Part shown: positions 35,379 to 43,066 of the stretch, piece after piece
How positions within the stretch are numbered: position 1 is the stretch's first letter
Layout of the letters: the number at the start of each line of letters is the position of its first letter
NCBI RefSeq assembly: GCF_027625995.1
Contig: NZ_CP115396.1
Coordinates: 1,674,001 to 1,738,000 of the forward strand
Source: Hymenobacter yonginensis
Lineage (GTDB): Bacteria > Bacteroidota > Bacteroidia > Cytophagales > Hymenobacteraceae
Length of the DNA: 64,000 bases
Direction: 5' to 3'
Made by a program: the position numbers and the translations under genes
The notes under the pieces: generated by a model
The model's input: the letters and a program-made list of their open reading frames with translations, nothing else
The model's database searches: none
What the model was told of the DNA's origin: nothing

Positions 35379-35446
35379 GGGATAAGCCATTAAAAAAGAA
35401 GTTGGTGGCCACGAAGGTAGCTCCCCGATGGCAACAAGGGAGAAAG

Positions 35447-35587
35447 TCATCGTAAGCCGAGGCGCTGCTCTTCGGTATAGGTGGTCCTGGCTGGCGCTAA
35501 ACGGGCAAACTTGCTATTCTCCTGTTTAAAAGGATCATTCCAGAAACTGCAGCAGCAATAGGACACTCTGATTTCAAAAGCTGACAT
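35447..35587 (-). CDS. Possible 46-residue protein or gene fragment
   Basis: An open frame reads MSAFEIRVSYCCCSFWNDPF, then KQENSKFARLAPARTTYTEE and a short basic end. It ends 69 bases before the TonB-C gene start. Composition is protein-like, but there is no other support. The remaining gap 35588-35813 shows nothing. Confidence 0.25.
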   Translation of the reverse strand: MSAFEIRVSYCCCSFWNDPFKQENSKFARLAPARTTYTEEQRLGLR

Positions 35588-35813
35588 CATGAGAACGCAC
35601 AGTGCTAACTAGGTAATACGTAATCAGCTCCCCACCAGAAAGTCAGACTGGAGTTAACAAGCTGCTAAGTATGTTGGCCCTTGCCCCATCCATACCGGCA
35701 GAGCGCCCGCCTCTGCCCATCGTCTTCGGGTGGAAGTAGCTGCTGCCGGGTGACCCCACGGTTCTGGCATTGTGGCTACAGTTCTCGTTATCACAGTATA
35801 TTGCCTCCACTTC

Positions 35814-37163
35814 ATGCTGGCTTATACATTATTCGTCTCCTCGTATAGCCCTCTAGATTTTACTTCTACTCCTACGTATTTGAAACATATTGTATCGGTA
35901 GGTGCCATTTACCTGGCCTTGGCCACCATTGCCTGCGGGCAGGTACAATCGCCTGCTCCCAAAGACTACTCGCAATTACTGGCTGGACGCTACGACGTGC
36001 GGGAAGCCAAACGCCTTCTGCAGCAAACCGTCGTCTACCCCCGGTGCGTGGAAGAGCAAAAAGCCCAGGGCAAGACGGAACATAGTGTCAGCATCTTCTC
36101 GCTGACGGTAGATAAGGAAGGTCGGGGCGGCCAGGTTGATTTCACCGTCACGAAGCAGATCAGTCGGGCGTGCGCCCCGGAGATTGAGGCCGCCATTCGG
36201 GCGGCCGTCCAACGGTTGCCGCGCTTTCGTCCGGCCCAAGAAAATGGCGTGCCCGTACCGGTAGAACTCCGCATGGGGATGGAGTTCCCACCACCGGATC
36301 CGGAAGACTATGGTAAGCAAGAGCCCGAGGTGAGGGCCAACTATCCGGGGGGAGACGCTGCCTTGGATAAAGCGCTGGGCTTCCCCAGCAAGCCGCTTAC
36401 CAGGGCAGACTCCGTGAATGTGGTATCCGTGCTGTTGAGTGTACGCCCGGATGGGCGGGTGGGCCGCACGCGGCTCATGAGCCTAAGTCAGCCAGCGCCC
36501 GGGTACTATCAGGGAATCTATGCGCAAACGATGGTTCGCCGCTTAGCAGTGTTCACACCGGCCAAGAGCAACGGCAAGTCGGTCGGGTCTGAGTTCATTC
36601 TCAGCGTGTACTGTCCCGCGGAGGAAAAACTGGAGGAATTGGCCTTTCTGGGGCAGCTGCCGGTGGCACCGGTGCTGCCCCCCTTGCCGCTGAAGCTCTT
36701 GCCTATCCCAGAAAGCTTCCCGACAGCGGCCAGTGCCCCCAGCGACTACACCCTGCGCCCTGGCGCCGCCCCCACCGCCAGCCGGAGCAATGCCGATGCC
36801 CCCCGCACGCTGGACGGCAGTCCGGTGTACGGGTACGTGCAGCAAATGCCTACCCTGGCCCCGCCCCACGAGAAGGCCACAGTATCCACCGCCATCTTGG
36901 AAAACCTAGTGGTGTCGGACGACGTGCGCAGCGGCAAATTTGAAGGACTGGTACGGGTTGCGTTTACGGTAGACGCCCAGGGCACCGTGCGCGACCCCAA
37001 AATGGTGCAGGGCCTGTGCGAGCCTTGCGACGAGGCCGTGCTAGCTGCCGCGCGCCACCTGAAGTTCGTACCTGGCCAGCAAAACGGCCAGCCCGTGCCG
37101 GTGTTCATGCGCGTGGACGTCCCCTTCAAGCCCAGCCCACCCGCCCCAGCCAAGGATAGGTAG
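35814..37163 (+). CDS. Exported protein with three TonB-C-like domains
   Basis: The product of about 449 residues has three tandem TonB-C-type domains. One: VSIFSLTVDKEGRGGQVDF to VQRLPRFRPAQENGVPVPV. Two: VVSVLLSVRPDGRVGRTRL to RLAVFTPAKSNGKSVGSEF. Three: LVRVAFTVDAQGTVRDPKMV to ARHLKFVPGQQNGQPVPVFM. A hydrophobic segment, HIVSVGAIYLALATIACGQV, probably serves as signal. The start is uncertain: GTG 35772, ATG 35814 or TTG 35880 all precede it. Three domains in one chain are unusual, since energy-transducing TonB has one. Confidence 0.7.
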   Translation: MLAYTLFVSSYSPLDFTSTPTYLKHIVSVGAIYLALATIACGQVQSPAPKDYSQLLAGRYDVREAKRLLQQTVVYPRCVEEQKAQGKTEHSVSIFSLTVDKEGRGGQVDFTVTKQISRACAPEIEAAIRAAVQRLPRFRPAQENGVPVPVELRMGMEFPPPDPEDYGKQEPEVRANYPGGDAALDKALGFPSKPLTRADSVNVVSVLLSVRPDGRVGRTRLMSLSQPAPGYYQGIYAQTMVRRLAVFTPAKSNGKSVGSEFILSVYCPAEEKLEELAFLGQLPVAPVLPPLPLKLLPIPESFPTAASAPSDYTLRPGAAPTASRSNADAPRTLDGSPVYGYVQQMPTLAPPHEKATVSTAILENLVVSDDVRSGKFEGLVRVAFTVDAQGTVRDPKMVQGLCEPCDEAVLAAARHLKFVPGQQNGQPVPVFMRVDVPFKPSPPAPAKDR

Positions 37164-37294
37164 TTGACCGAATAGCAGCGGGTGCTATTGGCTGCTTAAC
37201 CACTCTGACTAAGCGCCGATCCACTACTGCCGCTGCTACCAACAATTCTGCCTTTCTACGCAAAGCCATCCTGGCCCGAACAAAATCCCAAGCA

Positions 37295-37434
37295 ATGGAT
37301 ATAACAACTATTGGCGGAGGAATAGGGGGCTGACTACGGCCCTGGCCCTGCACCGGAACGAAATAAAAAGCACCGTTTCGCTGTACCCCGAGCGGATGAT
37401 TCCGGTGCTACTGCCGTTTTCTCCAGTAGCTTAA
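37295..37434 (+). pseudogene. N-terminal relic of a FAD-dependent oxidoreductase
   Basis: An ATG is followed by DITTIGGGIGG and a TGA; one base over, coding continues as LTTALALHRNEIKSTVSLYP. This is the dinucleotide-binding start (GGGIGGL-x-x-A-x-x-L) of FAD monooxygenases with one base lost in the G-run. The sequence ends after about 45 codons. It is the eroded start of a gene. Confidence 0.55.
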
Positions 37435-37494
37435 GTGCTCGGTTTCCTTCTTAGACTGTCCGCTAAAGAAGCCTCCCCTTTCAGCATCGTCTGT

Positions 37495-37881
37495 ATGTAC
37501 GCCCCTGGCTGGTTACTGCTTATACTTATTCTACTACTGGTGCCCGTGGGCGCTCTTCACCTCGCAACCGGAATGTTGCGTGCATGGCCCCGCTGGCTGA
37601 CGAGAATCTGGTTGCTGGGGTTGGTGCTTACCCTTCTTTGTTCCTCCATCGGAGAATCATCCGACCGTTCCTTTCCGTTTTCTTTGATAAAAGGAAATGG
37701 GTTTAAGGCGGTCGTTGACATGATTTTTGTCTTCACCGGACAAATAAAAACAACCGCGGTAGGGGACATCATCCGCCGTAATGCGGCTGATTTCTGCTGG
37801 GTCCTGTTGCTGCCTTCCATGCCGCCAATGCTGCTATGGCTGATAGGATTACCCATAAGAAAACGATTGGCCAAGACATAA
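37495..37881 (+). CDS. Unknown membrane protein
   Basis: The 128-residue product begins MYAPGWLLLILILLLVPVGA and has about three hydrophobic helices, the last near the C-terminus (WVLLLPSMPPMLLWLIGLPI) before a basic end. A polar loop (RSFPFSLIKGNGFKAVVDMI) lies between them. I chose the ATG at 37495 since the longer frame adds a non-conserved leader. No family is recognised. Confidence 0.5.
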   Translation: MYAPGWLLLILILLLVPVGALHLATGMLRAWPRWLTRIWLLGLVLTLLCSSIGESSDRSFPFSLIKGNGFKAVVDMIFVFTGQIKTTAVGDIIRRNAADFCWVLLLPSMPPMLLWLIGLPIRKRLAKT

Positions 37882-37989
37882 AACAGCCAAGACAACAGTG
37901 CTTAATTCAGCACTCCTTCAACTGAACGGAGCGCGTTTACCTTGCCACCGTTTCGGTGAACGCGGCTAGGGCATAACAGCTTTCCTTGC

Positions 37990-38403
37990 CTAGGCATTGC
38001 CCTGCGTCAGGCGGGCTGCGAGGGCTTGAACAACCCACGGCGCCACAAGACCGGCCACGCCGCTGCCCAGAATGGATAAGAACAGGTACGGGCGGTCAAC
38101 GGCCCCCGAAAACACGCCACACAACGCCGAGGCTACCGCAGTGTAGAGCAGACTGGTACCGACTACAGCGGGCCAACGCCGGCCAAATTGGTTCAGGGCT
38201 GCCCACGTGGCCAGTCCGACCGCCAACAGGCCAAACGTGTAAGCGCAATAATGCAGGGAGATGCCCCATGAAATCGGTACCCTCAACGACCGGCCCCGGA
38301 ACTGCTGCACGCTCACAGCTGCAAACCTGCTGGCATAAAATAGGGCCCCTGAAACCGCCAGGCGCCAACCCAGGGCCCAGCCAATGCGCAGCAACTTGTC
38401 CAT
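37990..38403 (-). CDS. Unknown four-helix membrane protein
   Basis: The 137-residue product starts MDKLLRIGWALGWRLAVSGA. It has hydrophobic helices near the N-terminus, at about 55-75 (YTFGLLAVGLATWAAL), 85-105 and 110-130, and ends LAARLTQGNA. Three copies of GTTTACGAAAC lie 80-145 bases upstream, so it may be under a dedicated regulator. No family is recognised. Confidence 0.55.
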   Translation of the reverse strand: MDKLLRIGWALGWRLAVSGALFYASRFAAVSVQQFRGRSLRVPISWGISLHYCAYTFGLLAVGLATWAALNQFGRRWPAVVGTSLLYTAVASALCGVFSGAVDRPYLFLSILGSGVAGLVAPWVVQALAARLTQGNA

Positions 38404-38484
38404 ACCCAAAAGAACGCTCCCTTTCTTAAACGGCGAACAGCTGCTCCACACCAAATGCCAGCAGGCCGCTACAGTGCCCGGTAA

Positions 38485-38548
38485 GTTTACGAAACCCGTC
38501 TACGATTGAACGTTTACGAAACTGGCAAACGAGATGCGTTTCGTAAAC
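38485..38548. promoter_or_regulatory. Three GTTTACGAAAC sites, candidate operators
   Basis: GTTTACGAAAC occurs at 38485-38495 and 38512-38522, and its reverse complement GTTTCGTAAAC at 38538-38548. Starts are 27 and 26 bases apart. Each site is itself nearly palindromic (GTTT-ACG-AAAC). The cluster lies in the gap between two minus-strand genes, upstream of the membrane protein gene at 38403. Confidence 0.6.
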
Positions 38549-38649
38549 TCGCAACAGGCTGCTTTCCCGGGCTTGCTTAAACAGTATTTTCGGGGTCATA
38601 GCTTTTCGTTCGGGAAGAACTTACAGCTAATAGCTGAAAAAATAACCAC

Positions 38650-38838
38650 TCAACGCAGAGCGGCAGCTACCTCCTGCTCGGGCAGGCCGGTGAAGCGGCA
38701 GAACTCGCCGATGGAGACGTAGGAGCCGGTGGGCTTGCCCAAGTGCCGGCGCACACGCTGGAGTAGGCGCTTGGCGCCGTCGTAGCTGTGGCCGGTGAGC
38801 GTGGCCACGTCCTTGGGAAATACGCAGACCTGGGGCAT
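38650..38838 (-). CDS. Small helix-turn-helix-like protein
   Basis: The 62-residue product (MPQVCVFPKDVATLTGHSYD) reads as a compact helical fold: KDVATLTGHS, AKRLLQRVRRHLGKP and SIGEFCRFTGLPEQEVAAAL. I recall short proteins with this pattern in Bacteroidota, often next to islands; they look like MerR- or excisionase-sized DNA binders. It could bind the GTTTACGAAAC sites lying 100 bases downstream of its stop, but that is only a guess from proximity. Confidence 0.6.
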   Translation of the reverse strand: MPQVCVFPKDVATLTGHSYDGAKRLLQRVRRHLGKPTGSYVSIGEFCRFTGLPEQEVAAALR

Positions 38839-38908
38839 ACGGGGTATCGTGGGGTAGTATCGGAAAGTGAAGATACGAAGCGCCCCGATGCCGTGCTAGG
38901 TTTGGCCT

Positions 38909-39526
38909 ATGCAGGTATTCAGGGCACTTCTGGCAGCTATCCTCCTGACGGGCAACGTGCCCGGCCGGGCCCAGGTGCGCGCCAGCAGGCTGCCCCGACT
39001 GCTACGACCCGCGCCGGCCGCAGCCGGGCTGCCGGCCTCGCCGGTCTGGCAGCTGGTGCGGGTAGAACGGGTAGTGGACGCCGACACCTACGAGGTGGCC
39101 ACGGCCGGCGGCCGAGCGAAAGTACGGCTGCTGGGGGTGGACGCGCCGGAAGCGGATCAGTCGTTCGGGCCCGAGGCCACGGCCCTGGTTGGGGCCTTGC
39201 TGCGCCGACAGTACGTGTGGGTGCAGGTGCGGGGCCGGGATTTGTACGGGCGGCACCTGGCCGTGGTGCGGCTGCGGCCGGCGGCCTTCTCCCCGGCCGG
39301 GCCGGTGGCGCTGGATAGCCTGCTGGTGGTGCACGGCTGGGCCTGGGCCTATGAGCCGGACCGGGCTACGGCCCGGCGGCTGGCCGAGCAACAGCAGGCC
39401 CAGCGGGCCGGCCGGGGACTGTGGCAGTGCCCGCAGCCAATGGAGCCGCGCTTCTGGCGTGGCCTGGACAACGAAACGAAGCGGCGCAACCGGGGCGGCT
39501 GCCCCCGGCTGCAGCAAGGCCGCTGA
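38909..39526 (+). CDS. Exported thermonuclease (SNase) family protein
   Basis: The 205-residue product has a signal peptide (MQVFRALLAAILLTGNVPG) and a staphylococcal-nuclease fold from about residue 48. The active residues are present: Asp in VVDADTYEV, Arg and Glu in RLLGVDAPEADQ and the second Arg in DLYGRHLAVV. Members cut DNA and RNA with calcium outside the cytoplasm. It is followed by a DUF6266 gene after 37 bases, so cotranscription is possible. Confidence 0.88.
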   Translation: MQVFRALLAAILLTGNVPGRAQVRASRLPRLLRPAPAAAGLPASPVWQLVRVERVVDADTYEVATAGGRAKVRLLGVDAPEADQSFGPEATALVGALLRRQYVWVQVRGRDLYGRHLAVVRLRPAAFSPAGPVALDSLLVVHGWAWAYEPDRATARRLAEQQQAQRAGRGLWQCPQPMEPRFWRGLDNETKRRNRGGCPRLQQGR

Positions 39527-39563
39527 AGCAGCCGTTTTTCTCACCTCTTTTCCCCTATTTCCT

Positions 39564-40199
39564 ATGGCACGCATTCGCAGCCTGCTCGGCGACATTGAAG
39601 GCTCGGCCGGGCAAATCACCTTCAGCAAGCAGAATGGCAAAAACATTCTGCGCCAAAAAGTGGGCAGCAACTCCAGCAACTCGCCCGCTCAGCAGAACAC
39701 GCGCAGCCGCTTCAAGCTGCTGGCCGACCTGTTCCGCCGCTTCGGCGGGGCCGTGCAGCTGGGCCTCAAGGCCCAGGGAGGGCAGTCGCCCTACAACCGC
39801 TTCGTGGGCCAGAACTTCGCCAACACCCAGGCCGACGCCCAGAACGTGGCCACGGTGGACTACACGAAGCTGGTGCTCTCGGGCGGGGCGGTGGAGCCCC
39901 TCGCGGGCGTTTCGGCCGCGCTGGACGCGGCCACCGGCAAGGTAACGGTGAGCTTCACCGACAACAGCAACGGCAACACGGCTTTGGACACCGACCTGGT
40001 GAAGGCGCTGGTGGTCAACAAAACCACCGGCCGGGTGGTGACGGCCGCCGACGAGGACAGCACCCGCGCCGACGGCGCGGTGGAGCTGGAGGACGACGCG
40101 CTGACGGGCGCCGTGGCCGCCGACCTGGTGGTCCTGGCCTTCGCCTACCGCGCCAACGGCTCGGACGCCTCGGCCACTAGTGCCGCGCAGGTGGCCTAG
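39564..40199 (+). CDS. DUF6266 family protein
   Basis: The 211-residue product starts MARIRSLLGDIEGSAGQITF, and with RQKVGSNSSNSPAQQNTRSR it fits DUF6266, a Bacteroidota family found near phage-like and secretion genes. The second half is a beta-rich Ig-like domain (AALDAATGKVTVSFTDNSNG and VVLAFAYRANGSDAS). No signal peptide is present. Function is unknown; possible roles in structural or tail-like assemblies are inference only. A terminator follows. Confidence 0.75.
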   Translation: MARIRSLLGDIEGSAGQITFSKQNGKNILRQKVGSNSSNSPAQQNTRSRFKLLADLFRRFGGAVQLGLKAQGGQSPYNRFVGQNFANTQADAQNVATVDYTKLVLSGGAVEPLAGVSAALDAATGKVTVSFTDNSNGNTALDTDLVKALVVNKTTGRVVTAADEDSTRADGAVELEDDALTGAVAADLVVLAFAYRANGSDASATSAAQVA

Positions 40200-40221
40200 T
40201 AGTGGCCGGATAACCAACCGT

Positions 40222-40254
40222 AAAACCGCCCCGGCCGCTGGTCGGGGCAGTTTT
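40222..40254 (+). terminator. Terminator after the DUF6266 gene
   Basis: AAAACCGCCCCGG pairs with TCGGGGCAGTTTT with one or two mismatches. T-rich end; 22 bases after the stop. Confidence 0.7.
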
Positions 40255-40379
40255 GCACCGTGACCGGATAGGGCTGACGGGAGCTGCATAGGAGAAGCAT
40301 AGGAGCAACCTACCAGCTACCCCCTGCCCTACTACGGCCGTCCTATTTGCATTTTTTCCATTCTCATCCTCTGCTTACG

Positions 40380-40796
40380 ATGGCAAAGACTGCCTATCAG
40401 AAACAAGCCGACAAGCGCACGAAGGACGCGCTGCGGCTGCGGGCGCGCTTTGATGCGCGCCTGCGCAAATCGGCCCGGCAGCTGCTCAACGCGCTGGCCG
40501 GCACGGCCCAGGCCAAAGCCCGGCTGGACCGCATCAACCTACTCTACGGCGTGGATATCAGCACCGAAACCCTGCTGGCCCACGATGTTCGCGTGGCCGG
40601 TCTGGGCGGGGCACTGGCGCCGCTGCTGGAACAGAGCGCGCCGGACGAGGAAGTGCAGCTCTTCAACCCTACCCCCGATGGCAACGGCGGGATGTCGCTG
40701 GCGATAGAGGCCGTATTCGGTGAGCCCATTATGCTGGAATCACTGCCATTGGATCCACCACGCCGACCGCCGGTAGTCGATTTCATCGACGGGTAA
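40380..40796 (+). CDS. Unknown basic helical protein
   Basis: The 138-residue product starts MAKTAYQKQADKRTKDALRL and is helical and Arg-rich for 50 residues, then more acidic (LLEQSAPDEEVQLFNPTPDG) with a Pro-rich end. I chose the ATG at 40380, the first ATG in the frame. There is no signal. It may be a small island gene that goes with the DUF6266 gene upstream. Function is unknown. Confidence 0.55.
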   Translation: MAKTAYQKQADKRTKDALRLRARFDARLRKSARQLLNALAGTAQAKARLDRINLLYGVDISTETLLAHDVRVAGLGGALAPLLEQSAPDEEVQLFNPTPDGNGGMSLAIEAVFGEPIMLESLPLDPPRRPPVVDFIDG

Positions 40797-40818
40797 TGCC
40801 TCTACCACTCTTTGATAG

Positions 40819-40849
40819 AAAACCCCGGCCTGCTCAGGTCGGGGTTTTT
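40819..40849 (+). terminator. Terminator after the 138-residue gene
   Basis: AAAACCCCGGCCTG pairs with CAGGTCGGGGTTTT (one mismatch) and a T-run follows. Confidence 0.85.
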
Positions 40850-41016
40850 AACTTAATGTGCGTCATCGCACGGCACCTCCATTTTTATGGACTAGTCAGG
40901 TAATACCCGCCTGCTACGCAAAGTGCTGCGCCACTGCTTGCTCGACCTGCTGGATACAACGGCCACCCATTCGCGACGCATCAGATAAATACGACGGGGC
41001 AGCAATTTTGTCCCAC

Positions 41017-41044
41017 CGGTTTGGCACAACTTTGTGCCAAACCG
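41017..41044. promoter_or_regulatory. 28-base palindrome upstream of the AraC-type regulator
   Basis: CGGTTTGGCACAA (41017-41029) is followed, after two bases, by its exact reverse complement TTGTGCCAAACCG (41032-41044). It lies 41 bases before the regulator gene. A 13-bp perfect dyad with a 2-base centre is typical of an operator for a dimeric regulator. Confidence 0.65.
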
Positions 41045-41084
41045 ATGAGTCTATTTTACCGCTCCCCTTTCACACCCTCATCCA

Positions 41085-42767
41085 GTGCCTTCCTACACCA
41101 GCAGTAGATTTTTCTTTTTGCTCCTCTTCTGGCTCATCGGGTGTGTCGCCGCACCGCTGGCCAGTGCAGCCCAATCCGTCCATAGAGACAATATTACTGT
41201 CGACACCGGCCAGGTACATAGTACCTACCGATTCCTCCTTACTCGCTTGCCCGCTAATACACCGGGCGATGCGGCCTTCTACCTGGTCGGCTCCTTCAAT
41301 AACTGGCAGCCTGCAGATAAGCGCTACCGGTTTCGGCGGCAGCCCAATGGGCTGTTCGGCCTGGTGCTGCGCACGACGCGGGCGCGCCTCGAATACAAAG
41401 TGTCGCGGGGGAGCTGGGCCGCCATTGAGGGGAGCGGACACGGGCAGGTGCGGGCCAACCGGGTGGCAACACGCCAGCAGGCCCGGGCCGGAGAGCTGGA
41501 AGTGCGGGTGCAAAGCTGGGAAGATTTGAATGGCACCTTCCAGTTTTACTCGCTCTACGACCTGCTACTGCTGTTCTCAGGCTTGCAGGGAGTACTACTG
41601 GTAATAGCCATCCCCAATACGCAGCACGCTAATCGGGCCGCCAATCGGTGGCTGCTGTGGTTGTTGGGCCTGGGCGCACTGGCTATGGTGCTCACGGTAG
41701 TGAGCGGCTACCGTGAGGTGGCCAACGCGTATCCTAAACTGGCCCTGCTGCCGGATTTTGTCTGGTTTCTTTACGGGCCCCTGTTTTACTGCTACCTGCG
41801 CCGCCTGCTGTTCAACGAAACAAAGTTGCAACGCCAGTGGCTGTGCTTACTGCCAGCGGCCCTTCAATTGCTGGTGTATCTGCCCTATTTTTTGCTTGAC
41901 AGCTACGAGTTTCAGCTCAAGCTGGTAAGCCATGACCCAACGCTTCGTGCGGTGCTGCTGGCCACCGGAGTGGCCGCCTGGCTGAGCAACGGGGCCTATT
42001 GGCTGGCCTGCCGCCGCACCCTTCGGGCGTATACCCGGCAATATGAAGCCAGCGTTTCGTATGAGCAGAACCTGCAGTACCTCGGTACGGTGCTGGGCAT
42101 TCAGGCGGCTTGCCTGGCCTTGTGGGGGTTCCTGTTTGTGCTTATGCTGGCCAGCCGCTGGGTGGAGTTTGATGTGTATTCGCTGGCGGCCCGCAACGTG
42201 GAGTTAATCTGGCTGACGTTTTCTACCCTACCCTACTTTCTGGGCTACGTCGCTATTCGGCAGCCAGAAATCTTCAAGCTGGTGCCCGCCGCCCCAGCGT
42301 ATCCGTCGGACATTCCGGCGCCTGCCTTACCATTGCCCGAAGTCTCACGGGCGGCACCACTGATTTCCACGCCGGTAGAAGCACCACGCCCCAGCCCGGC
42401 CCGGCCGCCGCTGGCCCTCGACCTGGCAGCTCTGCAGGCCACTGTGACTAGCTATATGCAGGAGCATAAGCCGTACCTCAACCCCAACCTGACCATTCAC
42501 GAGCTGGCCACCGGCCTGAAGCTGCCGCCACACGTGCTGTCGAAAGTCATTAATGAGGGATTTGAAAAGAACTTTTTCGACTTCATCAATTCTTACCGGA
42601 TTGAGGAGTTCAAGGCGGTGATGGCGACGCCGCGCGCTCAGCACTACAGCCTGTTGGGCGTAGCGCTGGAAGTGGGTTTCAACTCCAAAACGGCCTTCAA
42701 CCGGGCGTTCAAAAAGCAAACCGACCAGACCCCGCGCCAGTATTTCAACGGCGTCAGCGAGGAATGA
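41085..42767 (+). CDS. Membrane-bound AraC-family regulator with outer carbohydrate-binding-like domain
   Basis: The 560-residue protein joins four parts. A signal sequence (to about residue 29) leads into an E-set/CBM48-like domain (about 50-120): FYLVGSFNNWQPADKRYRFR and LEYKVSRGSWAAIE match glycogen-binding repeats. Six to seven membrane helices follow (about 155-400, with FVWFLYGPLFYCYLRRLL). A Pro-rich linker leads to a cytosolic AraC helix-turn-helix domain (about 455-558, LTIHELATGLKLPPHVLSKV and QTPRQYF). It probably senses oligosaccharide outside and activates the amylase gene downstream. The 28-base palindrome in its own promoter region may be its site. Confidence 0.85.
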   Translation: MPSYTSSRFFFLLLFWLIGCVAAPLASAAQSVHRDNITVDTGQVHSTYRFLLTRLPANTPGDAAFYLVGSFNNWQPADKRYRFRRQPNGLFGLVLRTTRARLEYKVSRGSWAAIEGSGHGQVRANRVATRQQARAGELEVRVQSWEDLNGTFQFYSLYDLLLLFSGLQGVLLVIAIPNTQHANRAANRWLLWLLGLGALAMVLTVVSGYREVANAYPKLALLPDFVWFLYGPLFYCYLRRLLFNETKLQRQWLCLLPAALQLLVYLPYFLLDSYEFQLKLVSHDPTLRAVLLATGVAAWLSNGAYWLACRRTLRAYTRQYEASVSYEQNLQYLGTVLGIQAACLALWGFLFVLMLASRWVEFDVYSLAARNVELIWLTFSTLPYFLGYVAIRQPEIFKLVPAAPAYPSDIPAPALPLPEVSRAAPLISTPVEAPRPSPARPPLALDLAALQATVTSYMQEHKPYLNPNLTIHELATGLKLPPHVLSKVINEGFEKNFFDFINSYRIEEFKAVMATPRAQHYSLLGVALEVGFNSKTAFNRAFKKQTDQTPRQYFNGVSEE

Positions 42768-42953
42768 GCGGCCGTGGCATAGAAGGGAACGGGACTAGGC
42801 AAGAGCCCTGGGGGCAAACCACCAACGTGCCGACTTTCAAAAAGAGCACCTATTTTACAGAGTGTAATCAATAGGCCTTCAGTATTTTAAAAAGCGGCAC
42901 TACTAAAAGCAACCGCTTTTGGAAAGTGGGGCGCGACGCGAAAAGTGACGCGG

Positions 42954-42961
42954 TAGGTTTG
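42954..42961 (+). promoter_or_regulatory. TAnnTTTG box before the amylase gene
   Basis: TAGGTTTG fits the -7 box of Bacteroidota promoters. The -33 box cannot be set with the usual spacing. The direct repeat GACGCG-N6-GACGCG (about 42935-42951) lies directly before it and could bind an activator. The box is 106 bases from the start codon. Confidence 0.4.
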
Positions 42962-43066
42962 CCTCACCAATTCGTCCCGGCTATGCCTAGCTCGCCCGGC
43001 CGGAGTGGTACGCAACTTTTCCGTTCACCCGCCGGCCAATGGGCCGGACCTGCTTTCTCCCCCACC

